Source: Pseudomonadota bacterium
Lineage (GTDB): Bacteria; Pseudomonadota; Gammaproteobacteria; Burkholderiales; Ferrovaceae
NCBI GenBank assembly: GCA_021811005.1
Contig: JAJZPY010000003.1
Coordinates: forward strand, 1-32,629
Length of the DNA: 32,629 nt
Reading direction: 5' to 3'
In this document: positions 1 through 11,315 of the stretch, one piece after another
Layout of the letters: each line of letters begins with the position of its first letter
Numbering within the stretch: the first letter of the stretch is position 1
Notes under the pieces: model-generated
What the model was told of the DNA's origin: nothing
Databases searched by the model: none
The model's input: only the letters and a program-made list of their open reading frames with translations
Made by a program: the position numbers and the translations under genes

Positions 1-1442
<1,442 letters not shown>

Positions 1443-1455
1443 CTATAATCCGCGC

Positions 1456-3774
1456 ATGTCATCTCCCACCATGCCTGCCAAGTTGGCGCGCCTGCTGCGT
1501 GAAGCCCTGCTGGGGCTGATCGCGCTGGCGGCCGTGTATCTGGCCATGGTGCTCGTCACCTATCACCGCAGCGATCCCGGCTGGTCCGTGGGCTCCACTT
1601 CCAGGGCGGTGGCCAATGCCGGCGGTCGTGTCGGCGCCTGGATTTCGGATCTGCTGCTCTACCTGTTCGGTTTTTCCGCCACCTGGTTCGTGCTGGCCCT
1701 GGCGCTCGCCGCCTGGCGCGGCTACCGCGCCGTGATGGCGGAACGCGAACAGGCGCTCGGCATCGAACAGCCCAAACGCCAGCGCCACTGGGCACTGGCC
1801 ATGACAGGCGGCTTCTGGCTGCTGCTGCTGTCCAGCGCCAGCATCGAAGCCATGCGTTTTGCCGGCGGACGCTTTGAGCTGCCGCTCCACCCCAGCGGTC
1901 CCGGAGCCTGCAGCGGCGCGGGCGGCGTGGTGGGGTGCGAAATGGCGGATGTGCTGGCCTCCTCGTTTGGCGTGAGCGGAGCCCTCATGCTGCTGGTGAC
2001 GACGGCGGCCATCGGTTTCTCGCTGCTTTCCGGCGCGTCCTGGATTCAGGTGGCGGAATGGGTGGGTACGTTCACGGAACGCACCGCCCTGGGCGCCCGT
2101 GATCGGGTGCGTGCCTGGCAGGACCGCCGCGTGGGACGCAAGGCGGAAGTGGCGCGGGAAGCCGTGGTGGTGGAAGCGCGCAAGCAGCTGGACACCCAGG
2201 CCCCCCTGGTGATTGCACCGCCGCCGCCGCAGATCGCCCTCTCGGCGCGGGCCGTGAAGGAAAAACAGGCGGCGCTGTTCCTCGACCTGCCCGACTCCGA
2301 CTTGCCGCCGCTGGCCCTGCTCGATGCGGCGGAAAGCCAGGGCGAAACCCTGTCTCCCGAAACGCTCGAGTTCACCTCGCGCCTGATTGAACGCAAGCTG
2401 GCCGACTTCAACGTGGAAGTGAAAGTGCTGGCCGCCTATCCAGGTCCGGTCATCACCCGCTATGAAATCGAGCCGGCCGTGGGCGTCAAGGGCAGCCAGA
2501 TCGTCAACCTGGTCAAGGATCTGGCGCGTGCCCTGTCCGTGGGCAGCATCCGGGTGGTGGAATCCATTCCCGGAAAAACCTGCATGGGCCTGGAAATTCC
2601 CAATCCGCGGCGGGAAGTGGTGCGCCTCTCGGAAATCATCGGCTCGGCCGTGTACGGCGACATGAGTTCGCCCCTCACGATCGCGCTCGGCAAGGACATC
2701 GCCGGCAATCCCGTGGTGACGGACCTGGCCAAGATGCCCCACCTGCTGGTGGCGGGCACCACCGGCTCGGGCAAGTCGGTGGCCATCAACGCCATGATCC
2801 TGAGCCTGCTCTACAAGGCCACGCCGCAGCAGGTGCGGCTCATCCTGGTGGACCCCAAGATGCTGGAGCTGTCCGTGTATGACGGCATTCCCCATCTGCT
2901 GGCGCCGGTGGTGGTGGACATGAAGGAAGCCGCGCACGCGCTGCAGTGGTGCGTGGCGGAAATGGACAAGCGCTACAAGCTCATGTCGGCACTGGGCGTG
3001 CGCAACCTGGCGGGTTACAACCACAAGATCGCCGAAGCCGAAAAGGCTGGGGAAAAGATTTCCCACCCCTTCAGCCTGACGCCGGAAGAGCCGGAACCGC
3101 TCACGCCGCTGCCCAACGTGGTGGTGGTCATCGACGAGCTGGCCGATCTCATGATGGTGGTGGGCAAGAAAGTGGAAGAACTGATCGCGCGCATCGCCCA
3201 GAAGGCGCGGGCGGCCGGCATCCACCTCATCGTGGCCACGCAGCGTCCTTCGGTGGACGTGATCACCGGGCTCATCAAGGCCAACATTCCCACGCGCATC
3301 TCCTTCCAGGTGTCGAGCCGCGTGGACTCCCGCACCATCCTGGACCAGATGGGCGCGGAAGCCTTGCTGGGGCAGGGCGACATGCTCTACCTGCCCACGG
3401 GCGCGGGTTACCCGCAGCGCGTGCACGGGGCCTACGTGGCGGATCATGAAGTGCATCACGTGGTGGACTTCCTCAAGCGCCAGGGCGAACCCAGTTATGT
3501 GGATGGGTTGCTGGACGGCGGCGCCGCCGCGGCGGCAGAGCTGGAATTGGGCGGCGGCGACGCGGCCGAAGGGGAGAAGGATCCGCTGTACGACCAGGCG
3601 GTGGCGGTGGTGCTGCAGTCGCGCCGGGCGTCCATTTCCCTGGTGCAGCGGCACCTGCGCATCGGCTACAACCGGGCCGCGCGCCTCATTGAAGACATGG
3701 AACGGGCCGGGCTGGTGTCAGCCATGGCCACCAACGGCAATCGGGAAGTACTGGTCCCAGGAGGAAAGGAATGA
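1456..3774 (+). CDS. ftsK: DNA translocase FtsK (membrane domain, motor, gamma domain)
   Basis: ORF 1393..3774; start trimmed to [15 protein letters not shown]-terminal TM segments, Walker [20 protein letters not shown]-terminal gamma winged helix [26 protein letters not shown]. Confidence 0.96.
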   Translation: MSSPTMPAKLARLLREALLGLIALAAVYLAMVLVTYHRSDPGWSVGSTSRAVANAGGRVGAWISDLLLYLFGFSATWFVLALALAAWRGYRAVMAEREQALGIEQPKRQRHWALAMTGGFWLLLLSSASIEAMRFAGGRFELPLHPSGPGACSGAGGVVGCEMADVLASSFGVSGALMLLVTTAAIGFSLLSGASWIQVAEWVGTFTERTALGARDRVRAWQDRRVGRKAEVAREAVVVEARKQLDTQAPLVIAPPPPQIALSARAVKEKQAALFLDLPDSDLPPLALLDAAESQGETLSPETLEFTSRLIERKLADFNVEVKVLAAYPGPVITRYEIEPAVGVKGSQIVNLVKDLARALSVGSIRVVESIPGKTCMGLEIPNPRREVVRLSEIIGSAVYGDMSSPLTIALGKDIAGNPVVTDLAKMPHLLVAGTTGSGKSVAINAMILSLLYKATPQQVRLILVDPKMLELSVYDGIPHLLAPVVVDMKEAAHALQWCVAEMDKRYKLMSALGVRNLAGYNHKIAEAEKAGEKISHPFSLTPEEPEPLTPLPNVVVVIDELADLMMVVGKKVEELIARIAQKARAAGIHLIVATQRPSVDVITGLIKANIPTRISFQVSSRVDSRTILDQMGAEALLGQGDMLYLPTGAGYPQRVHGAYVADHEVHHVVDFLKRQGEPSYVDGLLDGGAAAAAELELGGGDAAEGEKDPLYDQAVAVVLQSRRASISLVQRHLRIGYNRAARLIEDMERAGLVSAMATNGNREVLVPGGKE

Positions 3775-4400
3775 GGGTGAAGTGGCGGCATTTGGGGGCA
3801 GGCGCGCTGATGGCGCTGCTGTTGGGCGCACAGGGCGCCTGGGCGGGCGGGCTGGAGCGGTTGCGCGCCTTCGTGCAGGACACGCACAGCGGGGAAGCCC
3901 AGTTCACGCAAACCAACCTGAGTGCCAAAAGCGGCGGGGCCGGCAGCAAAAGCAGCGGCCTGTTCCAGTTTTCACGGCCGGGCCGCTTTCGCTGGGAGTA
4001 CCGGGAGCCCTATCCGCAGCTCATCGTGGGCGACGGCAAGACGCTCTGGATCTGGGATCCGGACCTCAAGCAGGTGACGCGCAAGAAGCTGGCCGACAGC
4101 CTGGGTTCGACGCCGGCCGCCATCCTGGCCGGCGACAACGCCCTGGAAAAAGGCTTCAGTCTGCAGGAAGACGGGCAGTCGGACGGGCTGGAATGGGTGC
4201 TGGCCACGCCCAAGTCGCGCGAATCGGGCTTCGAGCGCGTGCGCCTGGGGTTTGATGCGTCTTCGCTGGCGCGCATGGAACTGCACGACAGTTTCGGCCA
4301 TACCATCCTCATCCGCTTCACCGCTTTCAAAACGGCGCCCCATTTTGGGCCGGATACATTCCACTTCACGCCGCCGGCCGGCGCGGATGTGATCCAGTAA
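3771..4400 (+). CDS. lolA: Outer-membrane lipoprotein carrier protein LolA
   Basis: Signal peptide, [65 protein letters not shown]; overlaps the ftsK stop (ATGA), as in common ftsK-lolA synteny. Confidence 0.95.
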   Translation: MRVKWRHLGAGALMALLLGAQGAWAGGLERLRAFVQDTHSGEAQFTQTNLSAKSGGAGSKSSGLFQFSRPGRFRWEYREPYPQLIVGDGKTLWIWDPDLKQVTRKKLADSLGSTPAAILAGDNALEKGFSLQEDGQSDGLEWVLATPKSRESGFERVRLGFDASSLARMELHDSFGHTILIRFTAFKTAPHFGPDTFHFTPPAGADVIQ

Positions 4401-4438
4401 TTTGATTTTTGAAGACACACCCCGGATAATTGAGGGTT

Positions 4439-4515
4439 CGGGGTGTAGCGTAGCCTGGTAGCGCGCCTGGTTTGGGACCAGGATGTCGGGAGTTCGAATC
4501 TCTCCACCCCGACCA
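4439..4515 (+). tRNA. tRNA-Pro (anticodon TGG)
   Basis: Cloverleaf CGGGGTG...CACCCCG acceptor stem, anticodon loop TTTGGGA, T-loop GTTCGAATC, encoded CCA. Confidence 0.95.
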
Positions 4516-4537
4516 GAATTTGAACGTGTTTCGACAG

Positions 4538-4614
4538 GTGCCCGTAGCTCAATCGGATAGAGCACCAGCCTTCTAAGCTGGGGGTTACAGGTTCGATTCC
4601 TGTCGGGCACGCCA
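4538..4614 (+). tRNA. tRNA-Arg (anticodon TCT)
   Basis: GTGCCCG...CGGGCAC acceptor stem, anticodon loop CTTCTAA, T-loop GTTCGATTC, encoded CCA. Confidence 0.95.
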
Positions 4615-4643
4615 TGTTGTAGAATAGCGGTTTGTCTTCAGTG

Positions 4644-4719
4644 GTGGCGGTAGCTCAGTTGGTAGAGTCCCGGATTGTGATTCCGGTTGTCGTGGGTTCG
4701 AATCCCATCCGTCACCCCA
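4644..4719 (+). tRNA. tRNA-His (anticodon GTG)
   Basis: GTGGCGG...CCGTCAC acceptor stem, anticodon GTG in CGGATTGTGATTCCG, T-loop GTTCGAATC, encoded CCA. Confidence 0.95.
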
Positions 4720-4753
4720 TTTCCCCAGGTTTTTCTCTTTTCCACCGCTGGCG

Positions 4754-6493
4754 TCAGTAGGTCAGCGGCAGCGTGTAAGCCTGCTCCCGGAACAGTTTGA
4801 GGCAGGCGGCCGCCACGTCCGGGTCGTACAGTTTTCCCGCGTTCTCCTCAATTTCCTGCAATGCTTTTTCCAGGCCATGGGAAGGGCGATACGGCCGATG
4901 GGACATCATGGATTCGACCACGTCCGCTACCGCCAATATTCGCGCTTCCTTCAGGATTTCATCGCCTTTCAGGCGGCGGGGGTATCCGCTGCCATCCATG
5001 CGTTCGTGATGCTGGTAAATGATTTCCGCGATGGGCAGCGTGAACTTCACGTCCTTCAGGATTTCATAGCCTCTTTCCACGTGCGTCTGCACCATCTGGT
5101 ATTCCAGGGGGGTCAATTTGCTGGGCTTGGTGAGGATTTCGGAGGGAATTCCGATCTTGCCGATGTCGTGGACATGGGCGATGAGCCGCAGGTCTTCGCA
5201 CCGCTTTTCGGAAAAGCCGAGTTCGCGCGCAATGTCCGCCGCCAAAATCCCCACGCGCCGTTCATGGCCGGCGGTGTAGGGGTCGCGCTGTTCGACCATG
5301 TTCGACACCGCTTTCAGCGTGTCTTCGGTGAATTGCTCCACTTGGCGCACGTACTTCGCAATCCGGGCCTGGGCTTTTTTTCTGTCCGTGATGTCCCGGA
5401 TGAAGGCAAACACCGTGCCCCCCATGGAAGGCACCGTGCTTGCCGAAATTTCCACAGGGAAACTCGTTTTGTTTTTTCTTCGATGAACCGATTCAAACAG
5501 GGTGTGTCCTGTCTCCAAGAGCCGATTGATGCGGTGCCTGATTTCGTCGGGGCTCTCTTGTACTTCCAGGTCCGAGATGCGCATGGCCAACAGCTCATCT
5601 TCGCTGTATCCGGATAATGTGACATAGGCACGGTTCACTGCCTGTATGTTTCCCTTCAGATCCGCCATGACGAAGCCGTCTGAGGCTGCCTCGATTACGC
5701 CACGGTAACGGAACTCGCTGTGCTGGAGGGCGTCTTCGGCATTTTTTTTGGCCGTGATGTCTTCGGAGAAAATAAGGACCCCCCCGATGTCGCGCCCTTG
5801 TGCTCTCCAGGGGCGAATATCCCTGCGCAGCCATTTGGTCTTGCCGTTTTTGCGCTGCAGCGGTTCTTCATCCACATGGATGGCCTCGCCCTGCAATGCC
5901 CGCTGATGTTCTGTTTTCCATCGTTCCGGCAGATTGGGAAAGGCCTCGTAGTGGGACGTGCCGGCGAGTGTTTTTTCTTCCAGCTGATGATCCGATATCC
6001 AGCGCGGACTGACGGCGATGTATTTCATGTCACGGTCCAGCATGGCGATGGATGCGGGCGATTCGGACACGAATTGGCTGAGCAGGTCATGACTCGAGCC
6101 GGGCAGAGTCTCCATGAGGCTGCTGACGTCTTCCATCCGCACCAGGATCTGTTCTGTTCCTTCTCCCGGGTCCTTCAGGGAAACCATTTCCAGTCGTGTC
6201 AAAAGGGGGCCGTTGCGGGTGTTTCGCCTGCGGGTGGTGATTTCGCTCACCGATTGGCCGCTGACGATGTTTTCGATTCCGGAAAGAATCCGTTCGTGGT
6301 CTTCGGGGGGAAACAAATCCAGATAATTGTTTTTGCTTTCATTCCACTCGCCACCCAGGAAGAGTTCCCTGGCGTAAGGATTGGCCAACCGTATTTCCAG
6401 CGTTGTGGCGTTGAGGATCAGGATTCCGAACGGGGACAAGCGAAAGATGGTTTCATAAAGGCTTTTGTTTTCAGCGCTGCCAGAAAAATTCAC
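4754..6493 (-). CDS. Multi-PAS HD-GYP domain protein (putative c-di-GMP phosphodiesterase)
   Basis: 579 aa with several PAS/PAC segments; HD-GYP signatures HVHDIGKIGIPSEIL and HHERMDGSGYPRRLKGDEI...ILAVADVVESMMSHRPYRP. Confidence 0.9.
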   Translation of the reverse strand: MNFSGSAENKSLYETIFRLSPFGILILNATTLEIRLANPYARELFLGGEWNESKNNYLDLFPPEDHERILSGIENIVSGQSVSEITTRRRNTRNGPLLTRLEMVSLKDPGEGTEQILVRMEDVSSLMETLPGSSHDLLSQFVSESPASIAMLDRDMKYIAVSPRWISDHQLEEKTLAGTSHYEAFPNLPERWKTEHQRALQGEAIHVDEEPLQRKNGKTKWLRRDIRPWRAQGRDIGGVLIFSEDITAKKNAEDALQHSEFRYRGVIEAASDGFVMADLKGNIQAVNRAYVTLSGYSEDELLAMRISDLEVQESPDEIRHRINRLLETGHTLFESVHRRKNKTSFPVEISASTVPSMGGTVFAFIRDITDRKKAQARIAKYVRQVEQFTEDTLKAVSNMVEQRDPYTAGHERRVGILAADIARELGFSEKRCEDLRLIAHVHDIGKIGIPSEILTKPSKLTPLEYQMVQTHVERGYEILKDVKFTLPIAEIIYQHHERMDGSGYPRRLKGDEILKEARILAVADVVESMMSHRPYRPSHGLEKALQEIEENAGKLYDPDVAAACLKLFREQAYTLPLTY

Positions 6494-6642
6494 AGCTCCC
6501 CCTGTGTCTCTATTTCACCGCAATGATGTCCCGATCCTGCCGGTCTATACAAGTGATTCGACCGACCCAAGCTATGCCTGTCGCCAGAAGTAATTTTTAT
6601 ATGGATAGATTCGATAACGCTTAGGGCCTTGCGCCGTACATT

Positions 6643-9141
6643 TCACTTTTGCATTCCGGAAGCAACAAAGGACGCCACGCGGGAAAGGGCCTCGTCCAAA
6701 TCGGTCTTCAATAACCTTGCTTTCGTGAGATTTCCGGCATTTGCGGCGCTTTCCAGAAATTCACAGGCCTGCGCAAGTTGTCTTGCACCCACCATGCGGC
6801 TGGCCCCCTTCATTTTATGGGCGATCTGCTGAGTGATTTCAAGGTCTGTCGTTTCCAGGCTGGCGGAAAGTTTTTCATGGTCGATCCGGATATGCTGGAG
6901 GAAGCTGTTCAACACTTCCCGCTTCGAAGCTTCATCCTTGATGACCATATTCAGTGCCGAAAGGTCGAACAGTTCTGCCGGGCTCATTTCGGTTTTCGAC
7001 TCGGGTATGTCGAGCCACTTCATCAGGGTGTTTTTCAGCTGTGTCATGTCGGCCGGCTTGACCAGGAGGTCGTCCATTCCCGCCTTGTGGCACCGACCTG
7101 ATTCTTCGGTCAGCGCGTTGGCTGTCCAGGCAATGACCGGCGTGCGAGGAAGCGCTGCGGATTCTTCGATTTTCCGGATGGCACAGGCCAACGCATAACC
7201 GTCCATTTCCGGCATGTGGCAGTCCGTGATGATCAGGGCATAGCCGCCTTTCTGCCATTTGCCGAGCGCATCTTTTCCGTGCTCTGCCGTTTCCGTGCGC
7301 AAACCCAGGAGCCTGATCTGGCGGGCGAGCAAATCCCTGTTGACGGGATTGTCGTCCACCGCCAGAACGATGGGGGTATCAGAACTGTCAGCGAAAAGTG
7401 GCCTGACTTCCCGTTGCCGTGCTTCGGGATAGCGGCCGCTGACCGGCTCTCCCGGCAGTCCGGATATGGGCAGGGTCAGTATGACGCTGAAGACCGATCC
7501 CCGGCCGGGCTCGCTTTCCAGACTGACCTGCCCATCCATGAGATCGGCCAGGCGTTTGCAGATGGACAATCCCAGACCTGTGCCGCCGTAGATTCGCGCC
7601 GTGTCCGCGCTGCCCTGTTGATAGCGCTGAAACAGATGAGCCTGCACTTCGGGGGCAATGCCTATGCCGGTATCCCGAACCGAGAAACGCACGCGGTCCC
7701 CGCTGTCGAGATGTTCAAGGAGCTCTGCCCTGACCTCGATTTCGCCTGACCTGGTGAACTTGATGGCGTTGCTGACGAAGTTGTTCAACACCTGCGAAAG
7801 GCGAAGGGGATCCACCAGGTAGGCAGAAGTCAGGCGCGCATCCGCCTGCTGCCAGAGCACCAGTGATCGGGCGCTGGCAGCCCGGGAATAGGCGTTGACG
7901 ACGTCCTTCAGAAGCTGCTCGACGGAAGTCGGGCGAGGGGAGATTTCCAGCTTTCCTTCTTCGATTTTCGACCAGTCCAGGATGTCGCTTACAATGCGCA
8001 GCAGCGCCCTTCCTGAATCCCAGGCCGCATCCAGGGTGTCGCGCTGTTCAATGTCAAGCGAAGTCAGGGAGAGCAGCTCCAGCATGCCCAGCATGCCGGT
8101 GAGCGGCGTCCGGATTTCGTGGCTCATCGTGGCAAGAAACGAGTCCTTGGCCTGATTTGCGGACTCTGCAGAGATGCGCAAGTCGTCGAGCAGTTTTTCC
8201 TTCAGCTTCGTTTCGCCGATGTCATTGATTACCCAGATGGCCCGACTCGTCCGGGCAGGGTCATCCATGAGTTTTGCCACGAGGTGTCCCCAAAAGACGG
8301 TTCCGTCGTGCCGTACGAGCTTTTCTTCCCGGTTGAACACCCGGCCGCTTGAAAGGAGGCTTTTCGCCGATTCGGCAGGCGAGGGGGATTTCCCCTGAAC
8401 CACCAGAAGCTCACGCAGCAGGACTTCCTGCAGGGCTTGCGCGGAAGGAAACCCGAAAATCTCTGCGGCCTTGGGGTTGGCCTGGGCGATGCGGTCATCG
8501 ACCACAAAGACGATGCCCACCTGGATGTTGTCCAGTATGGCCTGCAACTCGGAGGTCCGCTGTTGTACGCGCTGTTCCAGCTCCGAGTAGATGCGCACGT
8601 TTTCCATGGCCACTGCCGTGGTGTCGGCAAGCGCCTGCAGCAATTTGACCTGTTCGGGAGTCGGAAGGTGAGGGGTTGCCCAATAGTTTCCAATGGCCCC
8701 CACCGGGTCGAGGGTGCGGATGGGCACCATGGCCAGGCTTTTTACGAATGTGGGCCGATAGGCATCCGCTGGAATGCGCGAATCGGCGTAAATGTCCTCA
8801 ATGATGGCAGCCTTTCGGTTGAGCATGGCCCAGCCGCTGATGCAGGCGCTCATGGGAAAACGCTGTCCCTTCCAGAGCGGGCTGATGGCGTCTTCCTCGG
8901 CGTAAAAACATTTGTCTCCGTCACGCAGCACGAACGTTGCGCCGTCAGCGCCTGTGATGTCCCGCGCGGCATGCCGGACGATGTCCATGATCGTGTCCAG
9001 GTTGCGGGCCAGGGAGAGTTTCTGCACCACGTCCACCAGCTGTTCCATGGCCTGGGCGTACCAAAGAGGCTGTGTCTCGTTTTTTTCAGCTTCTGGATCA
9101 GGTTTGTTTGTCATGGCCAGACCTCGGGTTTCGTCGGTCAA
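6643..9141 (-). CDS. Hybrid sensor histidine kinase (GAF-PAS-HisKA-HATPase-REC-Hpt)
   Basis: H-box [21 protein letters not shown]-box [12 protein letters not shown]-boxes DTGIGI and GGTGLGLSI, receiver LAVDDNPVN...[12 protein letters not shown]...VKPAD, Hpt [13 protein letters not shown]. Confidence 0.93.
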   Translation of the reverse strand: MTDETRGLAMTNKPDPEAEKNETQPLWYAQAMEQLVDVVQKLSLARNLDTIMDIVRHAARDITGADGATFVLRDGDKCFYAEEDAISPLWKGQRFPMSACISGWAMLNRKAAIIEDIYADSRIPADAYRPTFVKSLAMVPIRTLDPVGAIGNYWATPHLPTPEQVKLLQALADTTAVAMENVRIYSELEQRVQQRTSELQAILDNIQVGIVFVVDDRIAQANPKAAEIFGFPSAQALQEVLLRELLVVQGKSPSPAESAKSLLSSGRVFNREEKLVRHDGTVFWGHLVAKLMDDPARTSRAIWVINDIGETKLKEKLLDDLRISAESANQAKDSFLATMSHEIRTPLTGMLGMLELLSLTSLDIEQRDTLDAAWDSGRALLRIVSDILDWSKIEEGKLEISPRPTSVEQLLKDVVNAYSRAASARSLVLWQQADARLTSAYLVDPLRLSQVLNNFVSNAIKFTRSGEIEVRAELLEHLDSGDRVRFSVRDTGIGIAPEVQAHLFQRYQQGSADTARIYGGTGLGLSICKRLADLMDGQVSLESEPGRGSVFSVILTLPISGLPGEPVSGRYPEARQREVRPLFADSSDTPIVLAVDDNPVNRDLLARQIRLLGLRTETAEHGKDALGKWQKGGYALIITDCHMPEMDGYALACAIRKIEESAALPRTPVIAWTANALTEESGRCHKAGMDDLLVKPADMTQLKNTLMKWLDIPESKTEMSPAELFDLSALNMVIKDEASKREVLNSFLQHIRIDHEKLSASLETTDLEITQQIAHKMKGASRMVGARQLAQACEFLESAANAGNLTKARLLKTDLDEALSRVASFVASGMQK

Positions 9142-11051
9142 TGAACAGACATGCTCAACGTGGGAAGCATCTCAAAAAGATCATTCAGGCGGTTGATGGA
9201 GACTTCCGTCAGTGTATGTCCTGCTGAAAGGATCAGGGTGCCATCCTTCAAGTGAACCCCATCCGACAGGACCATGCCAGGCCGCAGCCGGTAGAACGGA
9301 ACGGAATGGCTGGCAGGTTCAGCGCTTTCTCTTTGTTCGGACTTGAGGACGGTTGCTCCAAAGTTTTTGTTCCGGGGGAGGGTTTCGAGTATTTTAGACT
9401 CGGTTCTGACCGTCTCGTAGGCAATGGAGGATCGCAGCTTGAACTGTTCGGACAGGGCTTTTGCAAGGCGCTCTTCGGCCACGGCGGGAATGATGGGTTT
9501 GAGCAGGAACCCGTTCACATCCAGGGCCAGGGTAACGCCCAGTATTTCGGTTTGTGAAAACAGGGTCAGCACCATGACGCGGGTTCCCGGATTGGCGCGT
9601 GTTTTCCCGCTGCGAATCATCTGGATGAATTCAAGGCCATTGATGCCTCCCGGCATGTTGATGTCCGTGATGACCAGATCAAAGGATTCCGATTCCATTT
9701 TATGGATGGCCGCCTCGGCGCTTTCTGCATCGTGAATTTCTGAGTAGCCCAGGTCATGCAGCACGCTCAGGACGATCATCCGGGTAAAGTGGTCGTCATC
9801 GACGACCAGTATCCGTGTTTTCTTCTTGGTTTGAAGCGTGGGCACTTCGGTAGCGAACGACTCGGGGCGGTGGTTTCGGATAAAGTCGAGAAAATCTTTT
9901 TCGCACATGGGCCTCCCGACAAAATAGCCCTGCACCGTATCGCATCCGGCCTCTTTCAGGGACGTCCAGTCCTGAAACGTCTCCACCCCTTCGGCCACGC
10001 TTTCCACGTTGAGCTTGCGGGCCATGTCGATGCTCGAATGGACCACGATTTTCAACGCCGTGTTCTCCGAGAAGTCTTTCACAAAAGACTGGTCGATCTT
10101 GAGTTCGCTGAAAGGGATGCGCGTGAGCTGCTGGAGGTTCGACGAGCCCGTACCGTAGTCGTCGATGGAGAGGGAGAATCCGTTCATGCAAAGCCGCGCC
10201 AGGTTTTCCAGGGCCGGGGCAATGCTGGTCATGGCGGCCGATTCGGTCACTTCGAGCCGGATGTATTGCGGATCGATCCCGGCACTTTTCACGATGTCGG
10301 TGATCCGGTCGGCAAGGGACGTATCATCCAGGGAGGCCAGCGAGAGATTGACCGATACGATCAGCACGCATCCGTTTTCGTGGAAGGAGCGACAGGCCAG
10401 GGCCGCTTTTTTGAGGAGGCGGAAAGTCAGTTCATCGATATTCTTCGTTTTCTCAAGCAGGGGTATGAAGGAGCCGGGACCAACGATACCGTGCTCTGGG
10501 TGAAGCCAGCGGGCTAACGCTTCCGCCCCCACGATGCGCTTTGACCGGAGGTCGAGCTTGGGCTGAAAATATGGCTCGAACTGGTCGGTATCCACTGCTT
10601 GCAGAATTTCATCCAGAGAAAACAGCTTCTGATTCTGCGTTCCGTTGGCTGCAGTCTGGACTTCGTACTTCAAAAGCAGCGCTTCCAGATCTGACAGAAG
10701 GACGGGTTTTTCCATCGTACCCAACAGCTTGATTCCGTACAGGCGGGTCATTCGCCCCACCGAGGAAAGCAGTTTCCCGCTCAGGGCGCTGGTGAGTATG
10801 ACTGCAATATTCTGTTTTTCCTCGCCCAGATGCCTCAGAAATTCCATGCCGTCCATTTCAGGCATATTGAGGTCGCACAGGGCAACGTTGATCAGATCAG
10901 AGTTCCGCGAGTGGATGATTTCGAGCGCCTGCCTGCCGTTGCTGGCCTGAGCAAGGTTTTCAATTCCGAGCGATCGCAGGATCTCTGACAGGATGCGGCG
11001 CTGGAAGTCGTCGTCCTCAATGATCAGCACATTGAGGTTTGCAAGGCTCAT
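9138..11051 (-). CDS. REC-EAL-REC response regulator (putative c-di-GMP phosphodiesterase) with a C-terminal extension
   Basis: REC1 LIIEDDDFQRR...LCDLNMPEMDG; EAL domain FQPKLDLRSKRIVGAEALARW, DDYGTGSSNLQQL, KIDQSFVKD, AEGVET; REC2 RILVVDDDHFTRM...ITDINMPGG; stop overlaps the kinase start (ATGA). Confidence 0.92.
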   Translation of the reverse strand: MSLANLNVLIIEDDDFQRRILSEILRSLGIENLAQASNGRQALEIIHSRNSDLINVALCDLNMPEMDGMEFLRHLGEEKQNIAVILTSALSGKLLSSVGRMTRLYGIKLLGTMEKPVLLSDLEALLLKYEVQTAANGTQNQKLFSLDEILQAVDTDQFEPYFQPKLDLRSKRIVGAEALARWLHPEHGIVGPGSFIPLLEKTKNIDELTFRLLKKAALACRSFHENGCVLIVSVNLSLASLDDTSLADRITDIVKSAGIDPQYIRLEVTESAAMTSIAPALENLARLCMNGFSLSIDDYGTGSSNLQQLTRIPFSELKIDQSFVKDFSENTALKIVVHSSIDMARKLNVESVAEGVETFQDWTSLKEAGCDTVQGYFVGRPMCEKDFLDFIRNHRPESFATEVPTLQTKKKTRILVVDDDHFTRMIVLSVLHDLGYSEIHDAESAEAAIHKMESESFDLVITDINMPGGINGLEFIQMIRSGKTRANPGTRVMVLTLFSQTEILGVTLALDVNGFLLKPIIPAVAEERLAKALSEQFKLRSSIAYETVRTESKILETLPRNKNFGATVLKSEQRESAEPASHSVPFYRLRPGMVLSDGVHLKDGTLILSAGHTLTEVSINRLNDLFEMLPTLSMSVH

Positions 11052-11107
11052 GGGTGTTCACCTGAAAGCACAGCTGGCCACTTCCGACGCTTGCGAGGAC
11101 TTCTGAA

Positions 11108-11155
11108 AAACAAAAAAAGGCACTAACGCCTCATGACACAACTCATGTTGCGTTA
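11108..11155 (-). terminator. Candidate rho-independent terminator or attenuator (nested hairpin plus T-rich tract on the minus strand)
   Basis: Minus strand: TAACGC-AA-CATGA-GTTGTG-TCATG-AG-GCGTTA followed by GTGCCTTTTTTTGTTTTT. Lies between the MFS stop (11316) and the REC-EAL-REC start (11051). Confidence 0.55.
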
Positions 11156-11183
11156 CCCCCTAAAATCGCAGCAAGTCGAATTT

Positions 11184-11210
11184 CATATGGCCGATTAATA
11201 CGGCCATATG
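11184..11210. repeat. Perfect inverted repeat, 10-bp arms
   Basis: CATATGGCCG-attaata-CGGCCATATG. Confidence 0.85.
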
Positions 11211-11315
11211 GTTATATGATTATTACAACATATGCTAATTGCAAATGTAGCGTATTTTGTAACAGTCTTGCATGCAAGACCCGTTCAGTGGATTTCTGTT
11301 TCAATTGTCGCCAGG

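Noticed and set aside
1459-3654. 731-aa minus-strand ORF
   Set aside because: Fully antisense to ftsK; no recognisable motifs and His/Arg/Gln-rich composition.
3972-4615. 212-aa and 201-aa minus-strand ORFs across lolA and the tRNA genes
   Set aside because: They run through the three-tRNA region (the 'MPDRNRTCNPQLRRLVLYPIELRAP' and 'GIEPVTPSLEGWCSIRLSYGH' strings are classic mistranslated antisense tRNA sequence).
4439-4719. tRNA cluster as an integration site for a genomic island
   Set aside because: No integrase, direct repeat of a tRNA 3' end or compositional break is visible nearby; the flanking HD-GYP gene looks chromosomal.
11052-11315. c-di-GMP riboswitch in the leader of the REC-EAL-REC gene
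   Set aside because: The region has hairpins, but I could not identify the conserved GEMM core sequence, so no riboswitch call is justified.
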